Assembly (NCBI RefSeq): GCF_020026305.1
Contig: NZ_CP075691.1
Coordinates: forward strand, 8,301,415 to 8,365,414
DNA: 64,000 nucleotides
Direction of reading: 5' to 3'
Origin: Streptomyces sp. 135
GTDB taxonomy: Bacteria > Actinomycetota > Actinomycetes > Streptomycetales > Streptomycetaceae
Below, one piece after another: positions 17,987 to 40,188 of this stretch (position 1 is its first letter; each line of letters opens with the position of its first letter). The notes beneath the pieces were generated by a model. The model had not been told where the DNA came from. It searched no databases and worked only from the letters and a program-made list of their open reading frames with translations. The translations under genes were made by a program, and so were the position numbers.

Positions 17987-18934
17987 TCAGGGGCGGCTGG
18001 TGAGGTAGCCGCCCATGGACGTGAAGTACTCCGTCGCGGGCAGCTCGCGGCCGTCCTCGGTCCGGACGCGGGTGATGGCGAGGCCGTGGTTGCGGCCGGT
18101 GCGGGCGTCGGCGCCCGCGACGATCACCACGCCGTCCCCCTCGCGGTAGAAGACGCGGCCCGGGGTGCCGCCGTAGCGGTTCTCGGAGACGACCGCGGAG
18201 ACGACTTCGAGCCGCTTGCCCTTGTGGAAGGTGAAGGCGCTCGGGTAGGGGGCGGACTGGGCGCGGACGAGACGCTCCAGATCCTCGGCGGGCCAGTCCC
18301 AGTTGATGCGGATGTCTTCCTCGGCCCGCTTGTGGAAGAAGCTCGCCTGCGACCGGTCCTGCTTGGTGAACTCGGTCTGCCCGGAGGCGATCAGGTCCAG
18401 GGCGCCGATCGTCACCGGGGCGATGAGGTCGACCGTCTTGTGGAACAGGTCGGTCGCCGTGTCCGTCGGCTCGACCTTCACCGCGCGCTGCATCACGATG
18501 TCGCCGGCGTCGAGCTCCTCGTCCATCATGTGGCCCGTGACGCCGACCTCGCTCTCGCCGTTGATGAGGGCCCAGATCAGCGGGGAGAAGCCGGCGTACT
18601 TCGGCAGCAGCGAGTCGTGGATGTTCAGAGTGCCGTGGCGGGGCAGCGTGTAGATGCGCGGCGGGATCCACGTACGCCAGTTGTTGGCGACGATGATGTC
18701 CGGGTCGGCCTCCTTGAGGCGGTCGAACAGCTCCTCGTCGTCGGGGCGGTTGCGGATGACCACCGGGACTCCGTGCTCCTCGGCGAGGTCGGCGACCGAG
18801 TCGCTCCAGATCTTCTCGTACGCGTGCTCGCTCTTCGGGTGGGTCACCACCATCACGACGTCGTGCTCGGAGTCCAGGAGAGCTTGCAGGGTCCGATGAC
18901 CCCAGGTCTGGTAACCGAACATGACGACCCGCAT
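17987..18934 (-). CDS. N5-hydroxyornithine formyltransferase (CchA-like)
   Basis: A 315-residue member of the formyl-tetrahydrofolate transferase family related to methionyl-tRNA formyltransferase. The catalytic triad is visible: Asn104 and His106 in LNIHDSLLP, and Asp142 in LDAGDI. The short C-terminal half (about 200-315) resembles the Fmt C-terminal barrel. Beside an ornithine N5-monooxygenase and an NRPS it almost certainly formylates N5-hydroxyornithine to the hydroxamate building block, as CchA does for coelichelin. It diverges from the monooxygenase gene; its own iron box lies 39-57 bp upstream, and GAGGAGG precedes ATG 18934. A housekeeping Fmt role is unlikely given the context. Confidence 0.9.
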   Translation of the reverse strand: MRVVMFGYQTWGHRTLQALLDSEHDVVMVVTHPKSEHAYEKIWSDSVADLAEEHGVPVVIRNRPDDEELFDRLKEADPDIIVANNWRTWIPPRIYTLPRHGTLNIHDSLLPKYAGFSPLIWALINGESEVGVTGHMMDEELDAGDIVMQRAVKVEPTDTATDLFHKTVDLIAPVTIGALDLIASGQTEFTKQDRSQASFFHKRAEEDIRINWDWPAEDLERLVRAQSAPYPSAFTFHKGKRLEVVSAVVSENRYGGTPGRVFYREGDGVVIVAGADARTGRNHGLAITRVRTEDGRELPATEYFTSMGGYLTSRP

Positions 18935-18972
18935 GTGTTTCCTCCTCGGAGAGCGAAATGAATCGCACTTAG

Positions 18973-18991
18973 TAAAGCAAGCCTTACCTAA
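18973..18991 (-). promoter_or_regulatory. iron box for the formyltransferase gene
   Basis: Read leftward, TTAGGTAAGGCTTGCTTTA matches 14 of 19 positions of the actinobacterial IdeR/DmdR consensus TTAGGTTAGGCTAACCTAA. A TTGCAC -35 (18999-18994) and a TTTACT -10 (18976-18971), 17 bp apart, place the box over the promoter. Confidence 0.8.
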
Positions 18992-19076
18992 CGGTGCAAC
19001 AAGTGCTCTTCTGTGGTGAGTTCGGTGCCCCTAACTCGCGCTCTGTCCGATTTGTCGGGTCGACAGGTTGGCCGGA

Positions 19077-19095
19077 TCAGGTTAGCTTTACCTAA
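19077..19095 (+). promoter_or_regulatory. iron box for the monooxygenase-binding protein-NRPS-MbtH operon
   Basis: TCAGGTTAGCTTTACCTAA matches 15 of 19 positions of the IdeR/DmdR consensus. It covers a TAGCTT -10 (19083-19088) that is 17 bp from a TCGACA -35 (19060-19065). The monooxygenase start is 88 bp downstream. Confidence 0.8.
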
Positions 19096-19182
19096 GTTCC
19101 GCTGGTCGCCGCCTTCGGTGTGCCCGGTCCCCTTGATTTCATCCACGCCTGACAGGCGGCTGTCCCGCACGATGGGAGTGAC

Positions 19183-20535
19183 ATGTCTCAGGTTCTTCCT
19201 GGCGACGCACCTCTGATTCACGACCTCATTGGAATCGGCTTCGGGCCGTCCAATGTGGCCATGGCGCTTGCGCTCAGCGAGCACAACGCGAAGGTCGGCA
19301 GGCAGGAGACCGTCACCGCTCACTTCTTCGAGCGCCAACCCAGCTTCGGCTGGCACCGAGGCATGCTCATCGACGACGCGACGATGCAGGTCTCCTTCCT
19401 CAAGGACCTGGTGACGCTCCGCAACCCGTCGAGCGAGTACTCCTTCCTGCGCTACCTGCAGAGCAAGGGCCGCCTGGTCGACTTCGTCAACCACAAGAAC
19501 CTCTTCCCGCTGCGCGTGGAGTTCCACGACTACCTGGAGTGGGCCGCGGCGAAGGTCGACGACATGGTCTCCTACGGCCACGAGGTCATCTCCGTCGAGC
19601 CCGTCGTACGCGACGGAGTGGTGGAGTACGTCGACGTGACGGCCCGCTCCGGGGCGGAGACGGTGGTCCACCGCGCCCGCAACCTCGTCATCGGCACGGG
19701 ACTTCGCCCCGTCGTCCCCGAGGGCGTCGAGCGCACCGACCGCGTCTGGCACAACTCCGACCTACTCGCGAAGGTGGACGGCCTGGAGGGCACCGACCCC
19801 ACCCGCTTCATCGTGGTCGGCGCCGGCCAGAGCGCCGCCGAGAACGTGGCCTACCTCCACCGCCGCTTCCCCAAGGCCGAGATCTGCGCCGTCTTCTCCC
19901 GCTACGGCTACAGCCCCGCCGACGACAGCAGCTTCGCCAACCGCATATTCGACCCGCAGGCGGTCGACGAGTACTTCACCGCCCCGGACGACATCAAGCG
20001 GCAGCTGATGGACTACCACGGCAACACCAACTACTCCGTGGTGGACATCGACCTCATCGACGACCTGTACCGCCAGGCCTACCAGGAGAAGGTGCTCGGC
20101 ACCGAGCGGCTGCGGTTCATCAACGTCTCGCGGCTCACCGGCGTCAAGGAGGGCGACGGCAAGGTCCGCGCCACCATCAAGTCGCTGGTCACCGGCGAGG
20201 AGAGCGACCTGGACGCCGACGTCGTCGTGCTCGCCACGGGATACAGCCCCGCCGAGCCGCTCGGCATCCTCGGCGAGGTCGGGGACCGCTGCCACCGCGA
20301 CGAGCGGGGCCGGGTGCGGGTCGAGCGCGACTACCGCCTCACGACCGACCCCGAACTGCGCTGCGGCATCTACCTCCAGGGCGGCACCGAGCACACCCAC
20401 GGCATCACCTCGTCGCTGCTCTCCAACACCGCGATCCGGGTCGGCGAGATCCTCGACTCGATCATCGACCGGGGCCTGAAGTCCGCTCTGGACGAGGCCC
20501 GGCCGGTCGCCGACGGCGTCGGTTCCGGGCGCTAG
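19183..20535 (+). CDS. L-ornithine N5-monooxygenase (CchB-like)
   Basis: A 450-residue FAD/NADPH hydroxylase that makes N5-hydroxyornithine, the first committed step of hydroxamate siderophore synthesis. Motifs are in order: FAD-binding GIGFGPSNVAMAL (about 17-29), NADPH-binding GAGQSAAENVAYL (about 211-223) and the C-terminal ATGYSPAEPLG near 350. The length matches PvdA/CchB. It is the first gene after a clear iron box and lies in a row with the binding protein, NRPS and MbtH genes. A hairpin after its stop may reduce read-through into them. Confidence 0.95.
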   Translation: MSQVLPGDAPLIHDLIGIGFGPSNVAMALALSEHNAKVGRQETVTAHFFERQPSFGWHRGMLIDDATMQVSFLKDLVTLRNPSSEYSFLRYLQSKGRLVDFVNHKNLFPLRVEFHDYLEWAAAKVDDMVSYGHEVISVEPVVRDGVVEYVDVTARSGAETVVHRARNLVIGTGLRPVVPEGVERTDRVWHNSDLLAKVDGLEGTDPTRFIVVGAGQSAAENVAYLHRRFPKAEICAVFSRYGYSPADDSSFANRIFDPQAVDEYFTAPDDIKRQLMDYHGNTNYSVVDIDLIDDLYRQAYQEKVLGTERLRFINVSRLTGVKEGDGKVRATIKSLVTGEESDLDADVVVLATGYSPAEPLGILGEVGDRCHRDERGRVRVERDYRLTTDPELRCGIYLQGGTEHTHGITSSLLSNTAIRVGEILDSIIDRGLKSALDEARPVADGVGSGR

Positions 20536-20557
20536 AGCCCTACTCCCCAGGGGCTCT
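20534..20557 (+). terminator. small hairpin after the monooxygenase gene
   Basis: AGAGCCC and its complement GGGCTCT flank a 10-nt loop that overlaps the TAG stop. With only seven base pairs it is more likely an mRNA-stabilising or attenuating element than a full terminator. Confidence 0.4.
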
Positions 20558-20656
20558 CCGCCCGAGTCAACCCCCCACACGCCTTGCCCCGCCGCAGCGC
20601 CGTCGTACGCCGCGGGCCTCGGCACGCACTGTGAAAACCCCGTGAAAGGAACAACC

Positions 20657-21700
20657 GTGTCCACTGGTACACGCCCCGCGCTGACGCGGCTCGTCAGAAA
20701 CGTCCCCCGCGTGGCCGTCGCAGCGGTCGCCGCGCTCACCCTGGCCGCCTGCGGGGGCGGCGACGGGAACTCCGAGACGAAGTCCTCGGGCGAGAGCGGC
20801 ACCAAGTCCGGCGCCTTCCCCGTGAAGGTGGAGCACAAGTACGGCACCACGACGATCGAGTCGGAGCCGAAGAAGGTCGTCACCCTCGGCCTGTCGGACC
20901 AGGACGCGGTGCTCGCGCTCGGCGTGAAGCCGGTCGGCGCGGTCGACTGGTTCAAGGAGAAGCCGTACGGCAAGTGGCCCTGGGCCAAGGACAAGTGGGG
21001 CTCCACGAAGCCCACGATCGTCGGTGAGCGCGACGAGTACAACATGGAGAAGATCGCCGCGCTGAAGCCGGACCTCGTCATCGCCCAGTACTCGGGGATG
21101 AAGAAGGAGCAGTACGACACGCTCTCCAAGTTCACCAAGGTCGTCGCGCAGCCCAAGGGCTCGCCCGACTACGGCGCGTCCTGGCAGGTCATGACCCGCC
21201 AGATCGGCAAGGCGCTCGGCAAGGAGGCCGAGACCAAGAAGCTGATCTCCGGCATCGACGCCCGCTTCAAGGCCGTCCGCGACAAGCACCCCGAGTTCGC
21301 GAAGAAGACCCTCTCCGTGGCCGACAGCTTCGAGGCGGGCAAGTACTCGGCGTTCACCAAGACGGACCCCAAGTCGATCTTCTTCTCCGAGCTCGGCTTC
21401 AAGCTCAAGCCCGAGATCGACAAGCTCGCCAAGCCGGGCGCGAACGTCGCCGACCTCAGCGCCGAGAAGCTGAACGTCCTCGATGTCGACCGGCTGGTGT
21501 GGGTGACCTCCAGCACCGAGGCGAACGACCGGATCAAGGCCGAGCCGCTGTACAAGAAGCTGAAGGTCCACCAGGACAAGCGCGACCTGTTCGTGCCGTA
21601 CCAGGACCCGGACGTCGGTGCCGCGTTCTCCTTCAACACGGTCCTCTCCATCCCGTACGCGATCGACGAGATCGAGCCGATGCTGGCGGACATCAAGTAA
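20657..21700 (+). CDS. ferric-siderophore-binding lipoprotein
   Basis: A 347-residue ABC-importer binding protein of the FepB/CchF/DesE group. GTG 20657 is used because AAAGGA lies 6 nt upstream; an in-frame GTG at 20642 overlaps that ribosome site. The lipobox LTLAAC gives Cys32, followed by a Gly/Ser linker. The periplasmic-binding fold has KKVVTLGLSDQDAVLALGV at its start and ends in the usual helix FNTVLSIPYAIDEIEPMLADIK. It should deliver the ferric siderophore to the FecCD-type importer encoded at 45-48 kb. Placed in the biosynthetic operon, it is probably matched to the product of the downstream NRPS. Confidence 0.92.
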   Translation: MSTGTRPALTRLVRNVPRVAVAAVAALTLAACGGGDGNSETKSSGESGTKSGAFPVKVEHKYGTTTIESEPKKVVTLGLSDQDAVLALGVKPVGAVDWFKEKPYGKWPWAKDKWGSTKPTIVGERDEYNMEKIAALKPDLVIAQYSGMKKEQYDTLSKFTKVVAQPKGSPDYGASWQVMTRQIGKALGKEAETKKLISGIDARFKAVRDKHPEFAKKTLSVADSFEAGKYSAFTKTDPKSIFFSELGFKLKPEIDKLAKPGANVADLSAEKLNVLDVDRLVWVTSSTEANDRIKAEPLYKKLKVHQDKRDLFVPYQDPDVGAAFSFNTVLSIPYAIDEIEPMLADIK

Positions 21701-21731
21701 CACCCCACCGCCGAGGCGGGGCCGGCTGACG

Positions 21732-21803
21732 AGGGACCAGGAGAGACCACCACGCGACGGCGCGCCGGACGGCGCGCCGTCGACGGCGCGGCTCCTGGTC
21801 CCT
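21732..21803 (+). promoter_or_regulatory. nested intergenic RNA hairpin between binding-protein and NRPS genes
   Basis: An outer perfect 12-bp stem (21732-21743 with 21792-21803, AGGGACCAGGAG and complement) encloses an inner perfect 11-bp stem (21756-21766 with 21771-21781) with a GGAC tetraloop. It lies in the 182-bp gap before the NRPS, which shows no iron box of its own. It probably acts as a partial terminator or 3'-end stabiliser so that binding-protein mRNA exceeds NRPS mRNA. Confidence 0.65.
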
Positions 21804-21882
21804 TCTCGCTCCGCGCGCGGGCCCGCTCAGGGCGCGGGACCACCTCCACCGACGTACCACCAGGGAAAGGCCATTTCGTACG

Positions 21883-36197
<14,315 letters not shown>

Positions 36198-36201
<4 letters not shown>

Positions 36202-36407
36202 GCACCAACCCGTTCGAGGACCCGCAGGGCACCTTCCTGGTCCTGGTCAACGACGAGAACCAGCACTCGCTGTGGCCGTCCTTCGCCGAGGTCCCCGCCG
36301 GCTGGCGTGTCGCCTTCGGCGAGGACACCCGCGAGGCGTGCCTGTCCTACGTGGAGACCCACTGGACCGACCTGCGCCCCGCGAGCCTGACCGCGGCCCA
36401 GGGCTGA
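36198..36407 (+). CDS. MbtH-like protein
   Basis: A 69-residue partner protein with the family signature N..N.HSLWP....VPAGWRVAFGE and the C-terminal WTDLRP segment. MbtH proteins bind A domains and are often needed for their folding or activity. Its ATG overlaps the NRPS TGA (ATGA), giving tight translational coupling. It is the last gene of the iron-regulated biosynthetic operon and is followed by a strong terminator. Confidence 0.97.
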
Positions 36408-36426
36408 CCACCGCCCGGCAGAACTG

Positions 36427-36463
36427 ACCGCCGCCCGGGAGACTTCTTCTCCGGGGCGGCGGT
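36427..36463 (+). terminator. terminator of the NRPS operon
   Basis: Sixteen-base arms with one mismatch (ACCGCCGCCCGGGAGA and complement) close a CTTCT loop 20 bp after the mbtH stop. It ends the siderophore biosynthetic transcript. The remaining 160 bp to the next gene show nothing notable. Confidence 0.85.
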
Positions 36464-36622
36464 TTCGTAGGTGTCGCTGGTGTGCTGCGTGCAAGTGCCT
36501 CGGGGAACGTTCCGGGGCGCCCTCGTTCTTCGTCCGCGCAGGCCACCTGAGTACGCGTACTCACGCCGAGCCAGGTCACCGCGCCCATCCGCCGCGCAGC
36601 CACGCCCGCCTAGGGTCCTCGT

Positions 36623-37309
36623 ATGCCCGACGAGACCGTGCTCAGCCCCGACACCATCCCCGACGCGCCCGAGCCCAGGGCCTCCTCGCGCGCCCTCGGC
36701 GCTCCGGGATGCGTCGGCGCCACGCTCGTCGGCGTACTCCTTCTCGTCGGCACGCTCGCATGGAGTTCATGGGCGTCGACGGACTTCCCGCGCGTCGCAC
36801 CCGAGGAGATGGCGGACCGCGCCCTCCGGCGTTCCCAGGAGGCCTACACCGTCATGGGCTTCCAGCGCACCATAGACCCCGGAGTCGAGGACATCGGCGT
36901 CAGCACGGAGAACACGCTCGGCTCCGACTTCTGCCACGACGGGGGCCTGCTGGGACTTGCGGACGAGACCGTCGACGGCGCCTACGCGATGAGCCACAGG
37001 TGGGCACTCGACCACGTACCGGCGAGCCGGGCGGTCCCTGGCCTCCGGCGCCTCCACCGGTACCTCCAGGACGAGGGGTGGAACGTCACGTCCTACCGCG
37101 AAGGCGAGCGGGGCGGGTCCTGGGACCTGTTCGTCCAGCGGGACGACGGCGACGAGCGGATGTCCTTCACCTGGTACCCGGACCGCGAGTACTTCACCGG
37201 CGGTGCCACCGTGCCCTGCGCCTACGACCCGGAGTGGGAAACCGGCCAGGTCGGCCCTGCCGGGGACGACCAGCGGCCGCCCGCCTTCGGACCCGCGAGG
37301 CGGGGGTAG
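36623..37309 (+). CDS. membrane-anchored hypothetical protein
   Basis: A 228-residue protein not assigned to any family I know. Residues 1-27 are a Pro/Asp-rich cytoplasmic tail, residues about 28-50 one hydrophobic helix (VGATLVGVLLLVGTLAW), and the rest an acidic, Trp/Tyr-containing extracytoplasmic domain with two Cys residues (in DFCHDGG and VPCAYDP) that could pair. It ends in a Pro/Gly tail. No iron box precedes it, so I do not place it in the siderophore regulon despite its position. Confidence 0.65.
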   Translation: MPDETVLSPDTIPDAPEPRASSRALGAPGCVGATLVGVLLLVGTLAWSSWASTDFPRVAPEEMADRALRRSQEAYTVMGFQRTIDPGVEDIGVSTENTLGSDFCHDGGLLGLADETVDGAYAMSHRWALDHVPASRAVPGLRRLHRYLQDEGWNVTSYREGERGGSWDLFVQRDDGDERMSFTWYPDREYFTGGATVPCAYDPEWETGQVGPAGDDQRPPAFGPARRG

Positions 37310-37371
37310 TGCGTGCGGGCGCGTCTTTCCAGGGCTGGCAAAATGGGTGACCCTGATTGAGGAGACGCACC

Positions 37372-38208
37372 ATGACCGCCCGCCCCAGCCTTCTGTACGT
37401 GACCGATCTGGCCTACCAGGCCCGGGGGCGGCGCTACTGCGACGAGGACATCGTCCTGTCCTCTCGCCTTCGCGCGGACTTCGACATCGCGTTGTGCCAC
37501 CCGCTCGACGCCGCGGCTTTGATGGATCGTTTCGACGCCGTCGTGGTCCGCAACAGTGGACCGGTGCTGCACTATCAGAAGGAGTACGACGCCTTCCGTG
37601 ACCAGGCCGTGGCGCGCGATATCAGGGTCTACAACCCGCTGACCGGCCGGGCCGACATGGCGGGCAAGCAGTACCTGCTCGAGCTGACCGAAGCCGGATA
37701 CCCGGTCATCCCCACCATCGATCGGGCCCAGGACCTGTACCGCCTGCCCGCGGCGGACCAGTACGTGGTCAAGCCGAAGGCCGGGGCGGACTCCATCGGC
37801 CTGGACTTCGTGTCCCGGGAGCAACTTGACGGCTTGGGATACGGCAACATCCTGGTCCAGCCGCGCATCGATTTCCGCTACGAGGTGTCCTTCTACTACA
37901 TCGACGACACCTTCCAATACGCCCTCCACGCTCCCGACCCCAGTCGGCGCTGGGTCCTTGAGCCGTACTCGCCCACGCAAGCCGATCTGGTCTTCGCCGG
38001 GCGCTTCATCGACTGGAACACGCTCGACCACGGCATCCAGCGCGTGGACGCCTGCCGTACCCAGGAGGGTGACCTGCTCCTGGTCGAGCTGGAGGATCTC
38101 AACCCCTACCTGTCCCTCGAGCACGTCAGCGACCAGGCCCAGGACACCTTGGTCACCAGCATGACGGCTTCCCTCCACCGGTTCCTGGACGCCGCGACCC
38201 ACGCCTGA
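37372..38208 (+). CDS. stand-alone ATP-grasp protein, RimK/glutathione-synthetase-like
   Basis: A 278-residue protein with a single ATP-grasp fold. An N-terminal domain (LLYVTDLAYQ ... VVVRNSGPV) is followed by the conserved linker YNPLTGRADMAGKQYLLEL, the ATP-binding Lys in YVVKPKAGADSIGLDF, the strand ILVQPRIDFRYEVSF and the metal-binding segment LLVELEDLNPYLSLE with its Glu-Asn pair. Such enzymes form amide bonds between a carboxylate and an amine. The substrate is unknown. ATG 37372 is used with GAGGA upstream; an earlier TTG overlaps this site. It stands alone between the NRPS operon and a regulator, with no visible iron box. Confidence 0.75.
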   Translation: MTARPSLLYVTDLAYQARGRRYCDEDIVLSSRLRADFDIALCHPLDAAALMDRFDAVVVRNSGPVLHYQKEYDAFRDQAVARDIRVYNPLTGRADMAGKQYLLELTEAGYPVIPTIDRAQDLYRLPAADQYVVKPKAGADSIGLDFVSREQLDGLGYGNILVQPRIDFRYEVSFYYIDDTFQYALHAPDPSRRWVLEPYSPTQADLVFAGRFIDWNTLDHGIQRVDACRTQEGDLLLVELEDLNPYLSLEHVSDQAQDTLVTSMTASLHRFLDAATHA

Positions 38209-38223
38209 CCCCCTGCTCCACCT

Positions 38224-38244
38224 GCCGGTGATCCCGCCACCGGC
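38224..38244. terminator. bidirectional hairpin between ATP-grasp and GbsR genes
   Basis: GCCGGTG and CACCGGC pair across a 7-nt loop in the 51-bp gap between two convergent genes. Confidence 0.55.
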
Positions 38245-38259
38245 CATGCCGGTCGTTGC

Positions 38260-39006
38260 TCAGTCGGTATCCGACGACTTCGGAGGGTGCGCGCGGTAGA
38301 CCTTGTGCCAGTGCTGGGCCGACCGGACGAGGTCGTCGATGACGTGAAGGAGGAACTCGCTCGTGTTCTCCAGTCTGGCACCGGCGGGGGTGGTGGGGCC
38401 GAGCTTCCGGGCTGCGATCTTGCAGGCCTCGGCGATCCGGGTCTGGGCGCGTGCGCCGGCCATGATGGACTGGAACGCCACGTCGTCGTCGACGACGTAG
38501 CGTTCCGCGCGGCTGTGGGGGTCGCGTTCGCGTCTGATGAGTGCCTGGGTTTCCAGGTAACCGATGGCCTTGGAGACGGAGGCAGGGCTGACGCGCAGAC
38601 GTTGCACGAGTTCCGCGGAGGTCAAGCTGCCGCTGTCGGTGGTGAAGAGCGCGGCGAGCACCCTGGCCATCATCTGTGGGAGCCCCGCCTGAACCATCAA
38701 CTCCATGCTCTGCGCGTCCACATCGTCCACGAGTCGTGGATCGCGCCCGCCGAGGTCGTTCCGTCCTGGTGACGGTGACGGTGACGGTGTCGGCGGAGTG
38801 GTCTTGCGCTGACGCGTGTGTCGTGCGCCGGCCCGGTGGGCCGCCTCGGCGTGGTAGGCGAGCGGCCCGCCGTTGCGCATCACTTCGCGGGTGATGGTGG
38901 ATGTCGGCCGCCCGATGCGGCGGCCGATGGCCGCGTAGGTCAACTCCCCGCGCAGCCCCGCGGCGATCTGCTGTCGGTCGTGGAGGGTGAGTCTGTCACC
39001 AGGCAT
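38260..39006 (-). CDS. GbsR/MarR-type regulator with an N-terminal IS30-like helix-turn-helix
   Basis: A 248-residue regulator with two DNA-binding units. Residues 5-65 (LTLHDRQQIAAGL, YAAIGRRIGRPTSTITREVM, RNGG, then AHRAGARHTRQRK) match the helix-turn-helix of IS30-family transposases. A Thr/Pro/Ser linker encoded by hexamer repeats (about 68-85) follows. Residues 100-248 form a MarR/GbsR winged helix (LTSAELVQRLRVSPASVSKAIGYLETQALIRRERD). It diverges from a DrrAB-like ABC pair; a perfect 9-bp palindrome in its own promoter is a likely operator. It probably represses both directions and responds to a small molecule exported by the transporter. Confidence 0.8.
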   Translation of the reverse strand: MPGDRLTLHDRQQIAAGLRGELTYAAIGRRIGRPTSTITREVMRNGGPLAYHAEAAHRAGARHTRQRKTTPPTPSPSPSPGRNDLGGRDPRLVDDVDAQSMELMVQAGLPQMMARVLAALFTTDSGSLTSAELVQRLRVSPASVSKAIGYLETQALIRRERDPHSRAERYVVDDDVAFQSIMAGARAQTRIAEACKIAARKLGPTTPAGARLENTSEFLLHVIDDLVRSAQHWHKVYRAHPPKSSDTD

Positions 39007-39041
39007 CGCGTGTCCTCCGCTATCGGCGTCGGCGCCAGCTT

Positions 39042-39065
39042 AATGCAACGCAACGCCGTTGCATT
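39042..39065. promoter_or_regulatory. candidate operator of the GbsR regulator
   Basis: AATGCAACG and CGTTGCATT form perfect 9-bp arms separated by CAACGC, 36 bp upstream of the regulator start. A half site ATGCAACG recurs at 39153-39160, nearer the ABC transporter start. The spacing suits a dimeric regulator binding both promoters. Confidence 0.65.
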
Positions 39066-39225
39066 AGTCGCCAAGGGCGAAGCAACGATTTCTCCGTCCT
39101 CACCTGCGGTCAAGCGAGTTGTATCGCATGAACGTGATTGACCGTCTTGTATATGCAACGTAACTTTCGCCGAGTTGTAAAGGCGTTCGTGCGGCGCCGG
39201 ATCTCACCAACGGGAGTGAATGCGC

Positions 39226-40188
39226 ATGGCTACAGATCCAGCCCGACTCGCGGTCGCGGCGACTGCCGTACGCAAGGCGTACGGCGACCACGTGGTGCTC
39301 GACGGCATCGACCTCGACATCCCCGCGGGATCCGTCTTCGCGTTGCTCGGCCCGAACGGCGCCGGCAAGACCACCGTGGTGAAGATCCTGTCGACGCTCA
39401 TCAGCGCCGACGCCGGCGAAGTGCGGGTCGCCGGTCACGACGTGGTCCGGGATCCGGACGCGGTCCGTGCCGCGATCGGCGTCACCGGCCAGTTCTCGGC
39501 GGTGGACGGCTTCCTCACGGGCGAGGAGAACCTGATGTTGATGGCCGACCTGAACCGCCTGCCTCGCGGGGAACGGCGGCAGCGTGCCGCGGACTTGCTG
39601 GCGCGGTTCGATCTGGTGGACGCGGCCCGCAAGCCTGCGGCGATGTACTCCGGCGGGATGCGCCGACGCCTGGACCTCGCGATGACGCTGGTCGGCCGGC
39701 CCCGTGTGATCTTCCTCGATGAGCCGACCACGGGTCTTGACCCGCGCAGCAGGCGGACCATGTGGGAGATCGTCCGCAGGCTGGTGACCGAGGAGGGCGT
39801 CACGGTCTTCCTCACCACCCAGTACCTCGAGGAGGCCGACCAGCTCGCCGACCGAATCGCGGTCCTGCACCGGGGACAACTGGTCGCGGAAGGCTCGCCG
39901 GAGGAGCTCAAACGACAGGCGGGCGGGGGACACATCACCCTGCGCTTCGCCGACCCACGCGGTTACGACCACGCGGCCCGGATGCTGGACGTGGTGTCCC
40001 GCAACGACGAGACGTGCACCCTGCGGATCCCCGGCCAAGGTGATGTCCGGTCGTTGCGCGCGCTCCTCGACCGGCTCGACCGCGCGTCGCTCACCGTGCA
40101 CGAACTCCAGGTGCACACCCCCGACCTCGATGACGTCTTCTTCGCACTGACGGGCAACCCGGTCACGGAACAGGAGCCCGCCCGATGA
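39226..40188 (+). CDS. DrrA-like ABC exporter ATPase
   Basis: A 320-residue nucleotide-binding protein. Walker A is GPNGAGKTT, the signature is SGGMRRRLDLAMTL and Walker B is VIFLDEPTTGLDPRSR; the C-terminal 80 residues form the DrrA-type regulatory extension. ATG 39226 is 10 nt after GGGA; ATG 39220 is an alternative with very short spacing. It couples by ATGA overlap to the permease gene. The pair probably exports a hydrophobic compound under control of the divergent GbsR regulator. The substrate is unknown, and no iron box suggests a role in siderophore export. Confidence 0.88.
   Translation: MATDPARLAVAATAVRKAYGDHVVLDGIDLDIPAGSVFALLGPNGAGKTTVVKILSTLISADAGEVRVAGHDVVRDPDAVRAAIGVTGQFSAVDGFLTGEENLMLMADLNRLPRGERRQRAADLLARFDLVDAARKPAAMYSGGMRRRLDLAMTLVGRPRVIFLDEPTTGLDPRSRRTMWEIVRRLVTEEGVTVFLTTQYLEEADQLADRIAVLHRGQLVAEGSPEELKRQAGGGHITLRFADPRGYDHAARMLDVVSRNDETCTLRIPGQGDVRSLRALLDRLDRASLTVHELQVHTPDLDDVFFALTGNPVTEQEPAR

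Noticed and set aside
21804..21882. A separate iron box for the NRPS gene
   Set aside because: No sequence near the TTAGGTTAGGCTAACCTAA consensus is visible in this gap.
36623..38208. Hypothetical membrane protein and ATP-grasp enzyme as siderophore biosynthesis genes
   Set aside because: They lie beyond the operon terminator without an iron box, and the predicted product does not need another ligase.
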